Source of the DNA: CBDAPE01 sp965198325
GTDB lineage: Bacteria; Pseudomonadota; Alphaproteobacteria; UBA828; JAPUJA01
Direction of reading: 5' to 3'
DNA: 64,000 nt
Assembly (NCBI GenBank): GCA_965198325.1
Contig: CBDAPE010000019.1
Coordinates: 496,001-560,000 of the forward strand
In this document: positions 25,385 to 33,852 of the stretch, piece by piece
Layout of the letters: each line of letters opens with the position of its first letter
Position numbering within the stretch: position 1 is the stretch's first letter
Position numbers and translations under genes: made by a program
Notes under the pieces: model-generated
What the model saw: only the letters and a program-made list of their open reading frames with translations
Told to the model about the DNA's origin: nothing
Databases searched by the model: none

Positions 25385-26477
25385 CGTTGATTCGTACCGC
25401 GATCGGAGCGGGATTGGCCAATTCATCCAACGGGATGTGACAGGCAATGACATGATCGCGCCCGACCTGCTGGATCGGTGGCGCCTGCTCGTCGCACAGC
25501 GCGCCGAGCTTGCGGGGGCAGCGGGAGGCAAGTGGACAACCCGCCGCAGTTGCAGTTGCGTCGGATGCCGAGCCCGCCAACCGAATGGTCGGCCCCGTGG
25601 CGTCGCTCGCGAGATCGGGTGCGGCGGACAGCAGAGCTTCCGTGTAGGGATGGCTGGGCAGGGCGAAGACTGCATTGGTCATTCCCGCCTCCATGACCTG
25701 CCCGCGATACATAACAACGACACGGTCGGCGAGATACCGAACAACCGCGAGATCGTGGGAGATGAAGAGCAGCGCCATGTCGCGCGAATCCTGAAGCTCG
25801 ACCAACAGATTGACGATGGCAGCCTGAACCGAGACGTCGAGTGCCGAGACGGGCTCGTCAGCGATCAACAGGTCGGGTGAAGCGGCGATGGCCCGGGCGA
25901 TCGCGACCCGCTGTTTCTCGCCGCCGGAAAGTTGGCCCGGTTTGCGGCTCGCATAGTCCGACGGTAAACGGACCAGAGCGAGAAGCCGCGCGATCTCGTC
26001 GCGCCGCCGGGATGCTGAGAGCCCGCGCAAGCGTTTGAGCGGCCGTGCGAGCGCAAAACCCACGGTGTGGCTCGGATTGAGCGTCGCGTCAGGGTTCTGG
26101 AATACCATCTGAAGCGCCCGGACCGCATCAGCGGCGCGATTTTCGACCGGTCTTCGGCCAAGGTTAACGCCACGAATTCGCAAGTCCCCGCCGTCGACCG
26201 TTTCGAGTCCCGCGAGGACCTTCGCGAAAGTCGATTTGCCGCAACCCGATTCCCCAACCAGAGCCAGCGTTTCACCTTCGCCGATCGACAAGCTCACGCC
26301 GTCCAACGCCAGGACGTCGCGGCGCGGGCCCGAGGCAAACCCGCCACCGCTTCGATAGCGTTTTTCGAGCGCGTTCGCTTCGATCAATGGTCCGGCGTGG
26401 ACAACGGCCGCTGGTTCCGGAACGGCCGTCGCGCCCGGATACCATTGATCCAGCGAATTCTGGCGGGCGCAACGCAC
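25377..26477 (-). CDS. Peptide ABC transporter ATPase, second (OppF/DppF-like) half
   Basis: As drawn, translation could restart at GTG 26477, giving 366 residues. Walker A is GESGCGKST, signature LSGGEKQR, Walker B LLIADEPVSALD, H-loop FISHDL, and a C-terminal oligo_HPY region (GCPLASRCP) is present. In the same frame, with only one TGA (26571-26573) between, lies the OppD-like half, and the sequence between them (AFASRCKYVDP...) is the normal end of OppD. This is therefore one D-F fused ATPase gene. Energises uptake through the permeases upstream. Whether the F half is made depends on re-initiation or read-through. Confidence 0.88.
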   Translation of the reverse strand: MRCARQNSLDQWYPGATAVPEPAAVVHAGPLIEANALEKRYRSGGGFASGPRRDVLALDGVSLSIGEGETLALVGESGCGKSTFAKVLAGLETVDGGDLRIRGVNLGRRPVENRAADAVRALQMVFQNPDATLNPSHTVGFALARPLKRLRGLSASRRRDEIARLLALVRLPSDYASRKPGQLSGGEKQRVAIARAIAASPDLLIADEPVSALDVSVQAAIVNLLVELQDSRDMALLFISHDLAVVRYLADRVVVMYRGQVMEAGMTNAVFALPSHPYTEALLSAAPDLASDATGPTIRLAGSASDATATAAGCPLASRCPRKLGALCDEQAPPIQQVGRDHVIACHIPLDELANPAPIAVRINDA

Positions 26478-26570
26478 GCTGTTGTGCGCTTTGCCATCAA
26501 TATCCGCAAGCGGAATCGTGACTGCACTACAGACGGCCGGATCAACGTATTTACACCGAGACGCAAAGGC

Positions 26571-27434
26571 TCACCCCTTGGTGCGCTCGTCGGGTTGCAG
26601 CATGCGGCCCGGAATCGCCGCGAGCGGTGCCAAGCGCCGGTGCCCGCCAGCCCGGGGCAGGCAGGCCAATAGAGCGCGGCTGTATGGATGGCGCGGATTG
26701 GCGAACAGGGTTTCGACCGGGGCGTCCTCGACCAGTTCGCCGGCGTAGATCACGCCGATGCGATCGCTTACCCGGGCGACGACATCGAGATCGTGGCTAA
26801 TGAATAGGATCGCGCTGTCATGGCGCACGCGCAGAGCGACCACGAGGTCGAGGACGGCCGCCTCGATGGTAGCGTCGAGTCCCGTGGTCGGCTCATCGAG
26901 AATCAATAGGGCAGGCTCGCCGATTAACGCCATGGCGATGACGACCCGCTGCTGCTGACCGCCGGAGAGCTCGTGGGGGTAGCGCTCCATCAAGGCCTCG
27001 GGATCCGAGAGCTCGACTTCGTGAAGTATAGAAATGGCGCGCTGCCGGGCCGTCTCAAGGGTCAGGCGGTGATGACGGAGGGGTACTTCCATGACCTGTT
27101 TTCCTATCCGCATCACCGGATTGAGGCTGCTCATGGGATCCTGGTAGACCATCGCCATTCGGTCGCCCCGCAGGGCCCTGAGTTCGCGCTCCGAGAGCGA
27201 CGCGATGTCGCGGCCTTCGATGCGAATTTCTCCCGCAGGAACATGTCCCGTGGGGCCGAGATAGCCCATCGCGGCATAAGCGAGTGTCGATTTGCCACAA
27301 TCGGACTCGCCGACCAGTCCGAGCGCCTCACCGGGTTGAAGGCTCAGGCTCAGGTCCGGTATGACGACGCGATCGCTCGCCCGGGTGCGGAAGGCGATGC
27401 GTGCGGCGTCGAATTCGAGGACAGGACTAGTCAT
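26571..27434 (-). pseudogene. Peptide ABC transporter ATPase, first (OppD/DppD-like) half, ending at an in-frame UGA
   Basis: Starts at ATG 27434, overlapping the stop of the permease gene by 8 bp. Walker A GESDCGKST, signature LSGGQQQR, Walker B LLILDEPTTGLD and H-loop FISHDL are all present. The frame stops at TGA 26573-26571, exactly where relatives have the Cys of G-C-x-F-x-x-R-C; native sequence continues past it (AFASRCKYVD). A single C-to-A change from TGC explains the stop. The ATPase core is complete, so the truncated protein might still work without its oligo_HPY tail. Confidence 0.85.
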
Positions 27435-28266
27435 TCTGACTGAGCTCCCGAACGCCGTCGGCGAGCAGGTTGAAACCAACCACGAGCGACGTGATCGCCG
27501 CACAGGGAATCAGCGCCATGTGGGGATAGACCGACATCATGGCGTAGCTGTCCTTTACCATACCGCCCCAGTTGGGACCGGACGGCGGCAATCCGAGCCC
27601 GAGAAAACCTAGAACGCCGATGGCGATCGTCGTGTAGCCCATGCGCAGGCAGCTATCGACGATGAGCGGACCCCGGGCATTGGGCAGAATCTCCACGGCC
27701 ATAATGTAGGGCGTTCTTTCGCCCCTCAGACGCGCGGCGCTAACATAGTCGCGATGGCGCAAATCGAGCGTGAGCCCACGTACGATGCGTGCGATCTGGG
27801 GTGCGGCGGTAAAGGCAACGGCGAGGACGACATTGATCGCACTGGGTCCGTAATGGGCGAGCACGATCATGTAGAGGATGATTACCGGGAAGGCGAGAAT
27901 GATGTCGGAGACGCGCATCAGAGCCGCATCGAGCCAGCCGCCGAAGTATCCCGCAGCGAGCCCGATCAGGCTGCCCACGAGATAGGCGACGGCAACCGCG
28001 AGCGGAACGATCGCAAGCAGCGAGCGGGCGCCCCAGACCAGACGGGACAGCATGTCGCGGCCAAGGTTGTCCGTCCCGAGCCAGTGAAGCGCCGAGGGCG
28101 TGGGATCGGCGAGCGCGGCATAATCGTTGGTAAGGGGATCGTGGATTGCGATCATAGGCGCGAAGAGCGTGACAACGATCCAGAAGGCGACGAGCGCAAA
28201 GCCGATCAGCCCGACCCGCGAATGCCGGAGCGTCAGGAGGGGACGAGCGAGGACCTTGGCGTTCAT
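27427..28266 (-). CDS. Peptide ABC transporter permease (DppC/OppC-like)
   Basis: 279 residues from ATG 28266, overlapping the DppB stop (ATGA); the longer frame to 28932 is out of frame with the real gene. N-terminal OppC_N helix (LIGFALVAFWIVVTLFAP), then HWLGTDNLGRDMLSRLVWGAR, characteristic of the family, and five further membrane segments. The EAA-like loop AARLRGERTPYIMAVEILPN couples to the ATPase. The stop overlaps the ATPase start by 8 bp. Inner-membrane subunit for di/oligopeptide or related solute uptake. Confidence 0.92.
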   Translation of the reverse strand: MNAKVLARPLLTLRHSRVGLIGFALVAFWIVVTLFAPMIAIHDPLTNDYAALADPTPSALHWLGTDNLGRDMLSRLVWGARSLLAIVPLAVAVAYLVGSLIGLAAGYFGGWLDAALMRVSDIILAFPVIILYMIVLAHYGPSAINVVLAVAFTAAPQIARIVRGLTLDLRHRDYVSAARLRGERTPYIMAVEILPNARGPLIVDSCLRMGYTTIAIGVLGFLGLGLPPSGPNWGGMVKDSYAMMSVYPHMALIPCAAITSLVVGFNLLADGVRELSQND

Positions 28267-29204
28267 GTCACCCGGATTCTCGGATTGATAAGCATGTAGC
28301 CGATGTCGCCGACAATTTGGGTCGCCACCGCGATGACCACGGCAACCATGGCACCCGCCTCGATCAGCGCGATATCCTGCGCGAGCGCGGCGTCGAGCAT
28401 CATGCGCCCGAAACCCGGATAGGCGAACACAGCCTCGACCACCACCACCCCGGTCACCAGATAGTTGATTTGCAGCAGGATGACCGTGAATGGCGCGATC
28501 AGCGCATTGCGCAGGGCATGACGGAAAATCACCTCCGGGTAGCTCAGCCCCTTGAGCATAGCCGTTCGGATGTAGGGCGCACGCATGACCTCGACCATCG
28601 AGGCACGCACCATGCGCACCACGTAACCCAGATCGTAGAGAACCATGACGGCGACCGGCAGGACGAGCTGTTGTGTGATCGACCAGTCGCCGGCCATCGA
28701 AAGCGGCGAGGTGCCAGGCAACCAGCCGAGCCAAACTGCGAAGATACTGGCCAGGAAGACGCCCGAAGCGAATTCGGGAATGGAGGTCCCGATCACGCTG
28801 GCGAGCGAAATGGAGCGGTCGCGTATGCTCGCTTCGCGCATGCCGGCGGCGACGCCCAAGAGAAGCGAAAGCGGGACGATGAGGGCGAAGGCGATGCCGG
28901 CGAGCAGGCCAGTGTTTGCGAGTCGACCCCAAATGATTTCGTTTACGGGTTGCTTGAAAAGTGTGGAATAGCCGAGATCGCCTGTCAGAACACCGCCAAG
29001 CCAGTCGAAATAGCGCACGGGCATGGGGCGGTGGAGCCCCATCTCCTCGGTCAGCCGCGCGATCTGATCGACCGTGGCGTAGGGTCCGAGAATCTTGGTG
29101 GCGACGTCACCCGGTGCGAACTCGCTGATGGCGAATACCAGGAACGATGTCGCCAGCAGGGTCACCAGCAGAAAGCCGACACGGCGTAGCAGGAACGCGG
29201 CCAT
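28263..29204 (-). CDS. Peptide ABC transporter permease (DppB/OppB-like)
   Basis: 313 residues with six predicted membrane helices. N-terminal LLRRVGFLLVTLLATSFLVF and EFAPGDVATKILGP are typical of DppB; the EAA loop is RTAMLKGLSYPEVIFRHALR. The ATG at 29204 has GGAGGG upstream. Lies 15 bp after the end of the binding-protein remnant and overlaps dppC. Intact. Confidence 0.93.
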   Translation of the reverse strand: MAAFLLRRVGFLLVTLLATSFLVFAISEFAPGDVATKILGPYATVDQIARLTEEMGLHRPMPVRYFDWLGGVLTGDLGYSTLFKQPVNEIIWGRLANTGLLAGIAFALIVPLSLLLGVAAGMREASIRDRSISLASVIGTSIPEFASGVFLASIFAVWLGWLPGTSPLSMAGDWSITQQLVLPVAVMVLYDLGYVVRMVRASMVEVMRAPYIRTAMLKGLSYPEVIFRHALRNALIAPFTVILLQINYLVTGVVVVEAVFAYPGFGRMMLDAALAQDIALIEAGAMVAVVIAVATQIVGDIGYMLINPRIRVT

Positions 29205-29219
29205 CCGCCCTCCTTCAGT

Positions 29220-29697
29220 CTAGGCCCCGGCCTCGAGCCACCAGTCTTCGGCGAAGAGATAATACGTGGGATGCAGGGTGAAACCCTTGACCCGCTTATC
29301 CATAGGCGTGAACACACTGCGCCAGAGCGGTTGACAAATCGACCCCTCCTCCTGCATCAGTGTCTCAATCTCGGCGAAGATCGCACGCCGCTCATCGAGA
29401 TCGAGCGTGCCTTCGGCCACGGTGAGCAGCTCATCCATCCGGGCATTCGACCAGCCGCTTTCATTCCAGGGCACGCCTGCGCGATAGGCGAGCGGCAGGG
29501 TCATGACCGCGAGCGGGCGGTGGGTCCACATGGTGAAGCCGAACGGCACCTTGGTCCAGACATCCCAATACTGAGCTGACGGCATGACCCGGATCTCGCA
29601 GGTGACACCGATGGTCTTCCACATTTCGACCATGGCCTGGACCGTAATCAGCTCCCAGGCGGGATCCTTCTTGCAGGCGATTTCGGTCTCGAAACCG
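29220..29697 (-). pseudogene. 3' part of the peptide-binding protein gene, separated by IS1595
   Basis: The frame continues from the IS boundary (after TSD 29698-29705) through FETEIACKKDPAW and MVEMWKTIGV to EDWWLEAGA and the stop. This is the C-terminal lobe of an SBP_bac_5 (DppA/OppA-like) protein: GWSNARMDELL and ERRAIFAEIETLMQEEG are standard. It cannot be expressed as part of a working protein. Joins to 32585-33788 when the IS and one TSD are removed. Confidence 0.9.
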
Positions 29698-29705
29698 TTT
29701 GGATA
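29698..29705. repeat. Left target-site duplication of the IS1595 element
   Basis: TTTGGATA, identical to 32577-32584. Eight base pairs is the usual length for the IS1595 family. Confidence 0.95.
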
Positions 29706-29775
29706 GGGACTTATAAGTTAATATTGACATTCCTGACAAAATTCCCTATATTCAATGGCATAAGGAGTTTTGATC

Positions 29776-30708
29776 ATGTCCCATACATCACCCGGAAAAT
29801 CAGGCCGCGAAGGCATCACTTTGGTCCAGCTTGCGGACATGTTCCCAACCGAGGACAGCGCCCGCGCGTGGTTCGAGACGCGCCTCTGGCCGGAAGGCCG
29901 GTATTGCCCGCATTGCGGAAGCGTGAACACCCACGAGGCGGGTCACAACAACATGCCCTACCGCTGCACGGATTGCCGGGGCTACTTCTCGGTCAAGACC
30001 GGCACCGCGATGCACAACTCCCGCCTGCCGCTCCGCAAGTGGGTGTTCGCGATCTATCTGCATCTTACGTCCCTCAAGGGTGTGTCCAGCATGAAGCTCC
30101 ACCGCGATATCGGCGTCTCCCAACCGGCAGCCTGGTACATGCTCCAGCGCATCCGAAAGGCATGGGAAGGCGACGATAAACTCTTCGCCGGGCCTCTTGA
30201 GATAGATGAATCGTTCTTCGGCGGCAAGGAGAAGAACAAGCACAAGGGCAAGAAGCTCAAGGCCGGCAGAGGCGCGACCGGCAAGACCGCCGTCGTGGGC
30301 GCCAAGGACCGCAAGACCAACAAGGTTCGCGCCAAGGTCACCGAGAAGGTCGATGCCAAGACGCTACAGGAATTCGTAACCGACGTGGCCGCGACCGGTG
30401 CGACCGTCTACACCGACGACGCCAGCGCCTACAAGGGCATCCCCTTCGACCACGAAACCGTCCGTCACAGCGTCGGCGAGTACGTCAAGGGCATGGCGCA
30501 TACCAACGGGATCGAGAGCTTCTGGGCCACGCTCAAGCGCGCCCACAAAGGTGTCTATCACAAGATCAGCGTCAAGCACCTTCAGCGCTACGTGGACGAA
30601 TTCGCGGGTCGTCACGGCGTCCGTGAGCTTGACACGCTGGACCAGATGGAAGTAGTGGCTAGCTTGATGGCTGGCAAACGGCTGAGCTATAAGGATTTGG
30701 TCGCATGA
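29776..30708 (+). CDS. IS1595-family (ISXO2-like) transposase
   Basis: 310 residues from ATG 29776 with AAGGAG upstream. The N-terminal zinc ribbon is CPHCGS...YRCTDCRGYFSVKTGT, the IS1595 hallmark. The DDE-type core has LEIDESFFGGKEKN, VYTDDASAYKG and HTNGIESFWATLKRAHKG (Asn/Glu-containing final motif). The stop overlaps the start of the first passenger gene (ATGA), which ties the passengers to transposase translation. Confidence 0.95.
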   Translation: MSHTSPGKSGREGITLVQLADMFPTEDSARAWFETRLWPEGRYCPHCGSVNTHEAGHNNMPYRCTDCRGYFSVKTGTAMHNSRLPLRKWVFAIYLHLTSLKGVSSMKLHRDIGVSQPAAWYMLQRIRKAWEGDDKLFAGPLEIDESFFGGKEKNKHKGKKLKAGRGATGKTAVVGAKDRKTNKVRAKVTEKVDAKTLQEFVTDVAATGATVYTDDASAYKGIPFDHETVRHSVGEYVKGMAHTNGIESFWATLKRAHKGVYHKISVKHLQRYVDEFAGRHGVRELDTLDQMEVVASLMAGKRLSYKDLVA

Positions 30709-30977
30709 CGGAAGGCGAGATAATGAATCAAATCGGCGAAGCCGCCGTGGAAAGAAAGCACTGTCTGGACAAAATGTCCTGTTATGAAGCGCGACTCAAG
30801 ACGGCGAAACAATCTCTGTCTGTGTTTTTGGACACAGAAAATAACCCTCTGCACAAAGATAACCAACGGCTCCTAGAGCTTACATCTGATCCCCGCGCTG
30901 ATGCCAAAGGATATGTTGATGCGAGGAAGCGGGCAGACGAACTGGCAGACTTTCTGAAGAAACACAACGCTCTTTAA
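30705..30977 (+). CDS. IS passenger gene 1: small helical protein (90 aa)
   Basis: ATG 30705 overlaps the transposase stop. The product is charged and almost fully helical (VERKHCLDKMSCYEARLKTA; a C-terminal ARKRADELADFLKKH), consistent with a coiled-coil or DNA-associated protein. No known motif. It could be an accessory protein of transposition or unrelated cargo. Lower GC than the host genes around the element. Confidence 0.65.
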   Translation: MTEGEIMNQIGEAAVERKHCLDKMSCYEARLKTAKQSLSVFLDTENNPLHKDNQRLLELTSDPRADAKGYVDARKRADELADFLKKHNAL

Positions 30978-30990
30978 AAGTAGGGAAAAG

Positions 30991-31233
30991 ATGGCCAAGG
31001 AACAAAAGACAAAAGAGGAATTGGAAGAGCTTCTTAATGAAGCGATCCGGCCCTACCAACTTGGATCAGAACCCAATTGTCAATGGAAGAAAATTGTCGC
31101 CGTCGAAAACCAGGACGGTTCGAATTGGACAGTGTCTCACAACCCCGAGGGAAACCCGCCCGGAGATTTTTGGAAAGCTATTGAACATGTATTGCCTGAG
31201 CTTCAGGGGAAATACGACTTACTCGCAGATTAG
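30991..31233 (+). CDS. IS passenger gene 2: small acidic protein (80 aa)
   Basis: Starts 13 bp after passenger 1, with AAAAG upstream of ATG 30991. An N-terminal helical region (KTKEELEELLNEAIRPYQLG) is followed by a compact beta-like stretch (WKKIVAVENQDGSNWTVSHN) and a C-terminal helix. I recall a similar layout in small uncharacterised proteobacterial proteins but cannot assign a function. Cotranscribed with the transposase. Confidence 0.65.
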   Translation: MAKEQKTKEELEELLNEAIRPYQLGSEPNCQWKKIVAVENQDGSNWTVSHNPEGNPPGDFWKAIEHVLPELQGKYDLLAD

Positions 31234-31242
31234 ACGTAGAAA

Positions 31243-31271
31243 CGCCCCGCAGGTTGGAGCCGGACGGGGCG
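31243..31271. terminator. Hairpin between convergent passenger genes
   Basis: CGCCCCG pairs with CGGGGCG across a 15-nt loop. On the minus strand it is followed by TTTCTA. It lies between the plus-strand gene ending at 31233 and the minus-strand gene ending at 31331, so it could serve both. Confidence 0.55.
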
Positions 31272-31330
31272 AAACGGTGACGATCACCTTAGTTTAATCT
31301 AGCCGAGGTGCTTTGCCGTGTCCACAAACA

Positions 31331-31612
31331 TCATCTCTTTTGCTGAGCAACGACGTCGCAGAGGTTTACCAGAGCCTCCCGAATCCCACGAAGCTCAGCT
31401 ACCGCCGCCGGACCTGTCAATCCGTAGTCATTCAATGCATCAAGCGGTAGCAGAATATCATGGTCTTGACCCTCAATATTCACTTGAAGCTCAAGGCCTT
31501 CGGTCTGTCCCACTTTCGATCCCGGTGCCGATATTCCGGATTGACTGAGCCTAACTACCTTAGCAGTCAGCCGTCTGCTGTCGTTAGGATATTTGTCTTG
31601 AACAGTCGCCAT
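31331..31612 (-). CDS. IS passenger gene 3: hypothetical protein (93 aa)
   Basis: ATG 31612 with a weak GGCGGGG site. The product has a natural soluble composition (LELQVNIEGQDHDILLPLDALNDYG, trimmed here to ILLPLDALNDYGL) and a C-terminal helix. An overlapping plus-strand frame from GTG 31318 (76 codons) is also possible and has GAGGTG upstream; the minus frame is preferred for its composition and the hairpin at its 3' end. No family recognised. An 8-bp inverted repeat lies in its upstream region. Confidence 0.5.
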   Translation of the reverse strand: MATVQDKYPNDSRRLTAKVVRLSQSGISAPGSKVGQTEGLELQVNIEGQDHDILLPLDALNDYGLTGPAAVAELRGIREALVNLCDVVAQQKR

Positions 31613-31671
31613 GGCGCACCCCGCCTGTTAGGCGAAGTCCACCACGCTTGACCGAGTAGTCCGGCTAGGCT

Positions 31672-31698
31672 AAAGTCGGAATTGCATAGACCGACTTT
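31672..31698. repeat. 8-bp inverted repeat, possible operator
   Basis: AAAGTCGG at 31672-31679 and CCGACTTT at 31691-31698 with 11 bp between. It is 60 bp upstream of the minus-strand passenger gene and just upstream of a terminator for the opposite pair. Confidence 0.45.
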
Positions 31699-31722
31699 GG
31701 CGGCAAACGCCACACTGAAAAC

Positions 31723-31749
31723 CCCCGGCTCCTAACCGGGGATTTTCTT
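31723..31749. terminator. Bidirectional rho-independent terminator
   Basis: CCCCGG / CCGGGG stem with loop CTCCTAA, followed by ATTTTCTT on the plus strand and by TTTTC on the minus strand. It lies 67 bp after the end of the minus-strand pair 32371-31816. Confidence 0.8.
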
Positions 31750-31815
31750 GTATCAGACCGACGATCGCGAGTCTATTCACCTCCGGTTAAGAAACCGGGC
31801 GGCGCTCATCCAATG

Positions 31816-32046
31816 CTAGTCGTCTCGGACGCTCCAGCCTTGCTTCTCGTACCACCCGCGCACGATGCTCCTGTTCCAAAGCGGCATGATACCGAACAGT
31901 CCATTGGCCGTGATAAAACTTAGGGCCGCCGGGCCCCACATTCCCTTCCCGGCGTAGTAAATCCAGCCAAACAGGAAACTCCATTGCCTGTGGCGCGAAC
32001 CCAAGATCACTTTTTCGGTGCCGCTGGTCGGGTGTTTTGCGATCAT
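31816..32046 (-). CDS. IS passenger gene 4: small membrane protein (76 aa)
   Basis: ATG 32046 with GAGGAAATC upstream. Two hydrophobic segments (FLFGWIYYAGKGMWGPAALSF, split near WG; and ITANGLFGIMPLW) and the end VRGWYEKQGW resemble DUF2628-like inner-membrane proteins, which have a C-terminal RKHYLRKGW-type tail. The function of that family is unknown. It lies 7 bp after the stop of passenger 5. Confidence 0.65.
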   Translation of the reverse strand: MIAKHPTSGTEKVILGSRHRQWSFLFGWIYYAGKGMWGPAALSFITANGLFGIMPLWNRSIVRGWYEKQGWSVRDD

Positions 32047-32053
32047 GATTTCC

Positions 32054-32371
32054 TCACCAATTCGGGTCAATGCTGTATTTGATGGAGAGGTTCTTCGGCG
32101 TGTCCAAGTTTGTAGCAAGGGCACTGAAAACGTGGCCGTCTATGAAGCCCTCTGCCGTTCCCAAGAACCGCTGGCCGTCACCTTCGCCGTCATAGAGACG
32201 TATCCTGATAAAGCCAGTATCACAGGTTGCAACCCCTTCGATCACAAAGGTTCCAAAAGAGTCCCACGATCTCCAATCTTCAATCTCGCACGCCCCGATG
32301 TGGTCATCACAAGCAAGCGCTGCACTGGCCCCGATCAGACAAGCGCTCACGGCCATAGCAATGAGTTTCAT
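32054..32371 (-). CDS. IS passenger gene 5: small exported protein (105 aa)
   Basis: Starts at ATG 32371 with a signal peptide (MKLIAMAVSACLIGASAALA). The mature part begins CDDHIGACEIEDW and has three cysteines (CDDH, GACE, ATCDTG). The middle is beta-rich (GFIRIRLYDGEGDGQRFLG), suggesting a small periplasmic binding or OB-like fold. No enzymatic motif is visible. First gene of a two-gene minus-strand unit with passenger 4. Confidence 0.65.
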   Translation of the reverse strand: MKLIAMAVSACLIGASAALACDDHIGACEIEDWRSWDSFGTFVIEGVATCDTGFIRIRLYDGEGDGQRFLGTAEGFIDGHVFSALATNLDTPKNLSIKYSIDPNW

Positions 32372-32576
32372 GACGGATTTCCTCCCCGTGTGCGTCCCGG
32401 CGGGTGCCGGAGTCGGCTGCCAAGCAACACACGAGCGAGGTGGATTCCTGTTTATTCCCGCCGGGGCGGTGTTCTATTCACGGGCAACCCGACATGGGTC
32501 GCTCGTGCTTGATCTTGGCAGCAATGGGGATAGTGAATGAAACGGGGCGCGGGGTCAATATTAGCTTATAAGTCCC

Positions 32577-32584
32577 TTTGGATA
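32577..32584. repeat. Right target-site duplication of the IS1595 element
   Basis: TTTGGATA, identical to 29698-29705. Confidence 0.95.
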
Positions 32585-33788
32585 GCCGGCCTCGGTCAGC
32601 AACCGCTTCGCACCCTCGACGTCGGGCCCCAGTGGCGGGAGCGCCGCGTATTCGGGATGGATGGGCGCGACATGGTGGTGTTCGCCAGGTGCGCCCAGGC
32701 CGAGATGGCCGATCTGGAGCAGCTTCTCGCAATCGAGCGCCATTCGCATCGCCTTGCGCACCCGGGCATCGTCGAACGGCGGATGGGCCGGCTGCATGCG
32801 CGCGACCGCGGTCTGGGCGGTCACCCGGTTGTACAGCTCGATATGTTCGAACCCCTGAAGCGCCTGGTACTGCAGGGTCGAGGCCTCGTAGAAGCCGTGC
32901 ACCTGATTCGAGGCGATGGCCCGCCAGCGCGGCTGCCGGATCGTCGCCGTGATCGACGAAAACGACCTCGTCGAGCCACGGGCCCGCGCGCCAATAGCCT
33001 TCGCGACGCATGAAAACGGCGTGCTTGCCCGTCGCGAGCTCCGCAGGCACGAACGCGCCAGCTCCGATGGCGCTTTCACCCCATTCGCCGTCCTGCTCGG
33101 GGTGCAGAATGAAGGCGGGATAATGAAACAGATGTTCCGGCACGGCGACTTGGGGGTTTTTGCAATTAAGCCGGATGGTGTGATCATCGAGTTTTTCGAC
33201 GGCATTCGAGTCCCAGATCCGGGTCGACATGATCGGATTGCCTACGTCATCAAAGCGATCAGACGGGACCTCTTCGAGCATATAGCCCTTCATCAGTCCG
33301 AGGATGGACGAGCCCACGTCGGGATCAAGCCAGCGTCTCATATTCCATATCGCATGGTCGGCGACGAGCGGCTCACTGGTGCTCCAAGTCACGTCTGGGC
33401 GAAGGCGGAGCGTCCAGGTCTTCAGGTCGTCACTTGCCTGCCAAGCTTCGAGCAACCAGGGGCGGGTAATGTTGTCGGCACCGGTACGGGTCAGGTGATC
33501 GTTGACCTGCCGGACGAGATTGGAGTCGTAAACCCAGGAGAAGGTGTGGGGATGGCGGCTTTCGGGCACCCGCATCGAGATGCGCACCGTGCCACCGCGC
33601 ACCGGCGTGCCGGTTTGGGCCCTGGCTTCAGGCGCGATGCCGGCCACGCTATACGCGGTGCCAGCGGAGAGACCCAAAAGCGTCGCAAAGCGCAGGAATT
33701 CGCGCCGGCTCAGACGACCTGCGGCCAGCTCGTCAACGAGCTTGGGGATCGCCGGGTGGAGATCGTCTTCACGCCACCGATCGGTCAT
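32585..33788 (-). pseudogene. 5' part of Tat-exported peptide-binding protein gene, frameshifted and cut by IS1595
   Basis: ATG 33788 follows GGGAGG. A twin-arginine signal (GRLSRREFLRFATLLGL) is followed by the SBP_bac_5 domain (GGTVRISMRVPE; WTLRLRPDVTWS; EHLFHYPAFI). Near 32930 the protein frame changes: VDHGDDPA in one frame, RWRAIASNQVHGF in the next, so one base was gained or lost. The second frame runs to AGYPKG at the IS boundary. The gene is thus broken twice, independently of the IS. It is the solute receptor for the DppB/C/D-F transporter downstream. Confidence 0.9.
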
Positions 33789-33852
33789 GGGGCCTCCCGC
33801 TCGTCCCATAATGACGGGGTGAGCCGGGTGGCGCAAACTCGACGCCAAAGGT

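Larger units (their letters stand above)
29706..32576 (+). mobile_element. IS1595-family element with passenger genes (2871 bp)
   Basis: Both ends read inward GGGACTTATAAG then T/C-TAATATTGAC: inverted repeats of about 23 bp with one mismatch. Exact 8-bp target duplications (TTTGGATA) flank them. Inside, after the ISXO2-like transposase, are five candidate passenger genes in two convergent groups. The length is about three times that of a minimal IS1595. It sits in a peptide-binding-protein gene. Passenger genes are known in this family, but I do not recognise this set. Confidence 0.95.

Noticed and set aside
26571..26573. UGA as a selenocysteine codon
   Set aside because: No selenoprotein family is known in this ABC ATPase region, and I could not find a convincing SECIS-like hairpin by eye; recorded as a nonsense codon with a check suggested.
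31318..31548. Plus-strand frame starting at GTG inside the IS1595 element
   Set aside because: Overlaps the minus-strand passenger gene, which has better composition and a 3' hairpin; kept only as an alternative in that entry.
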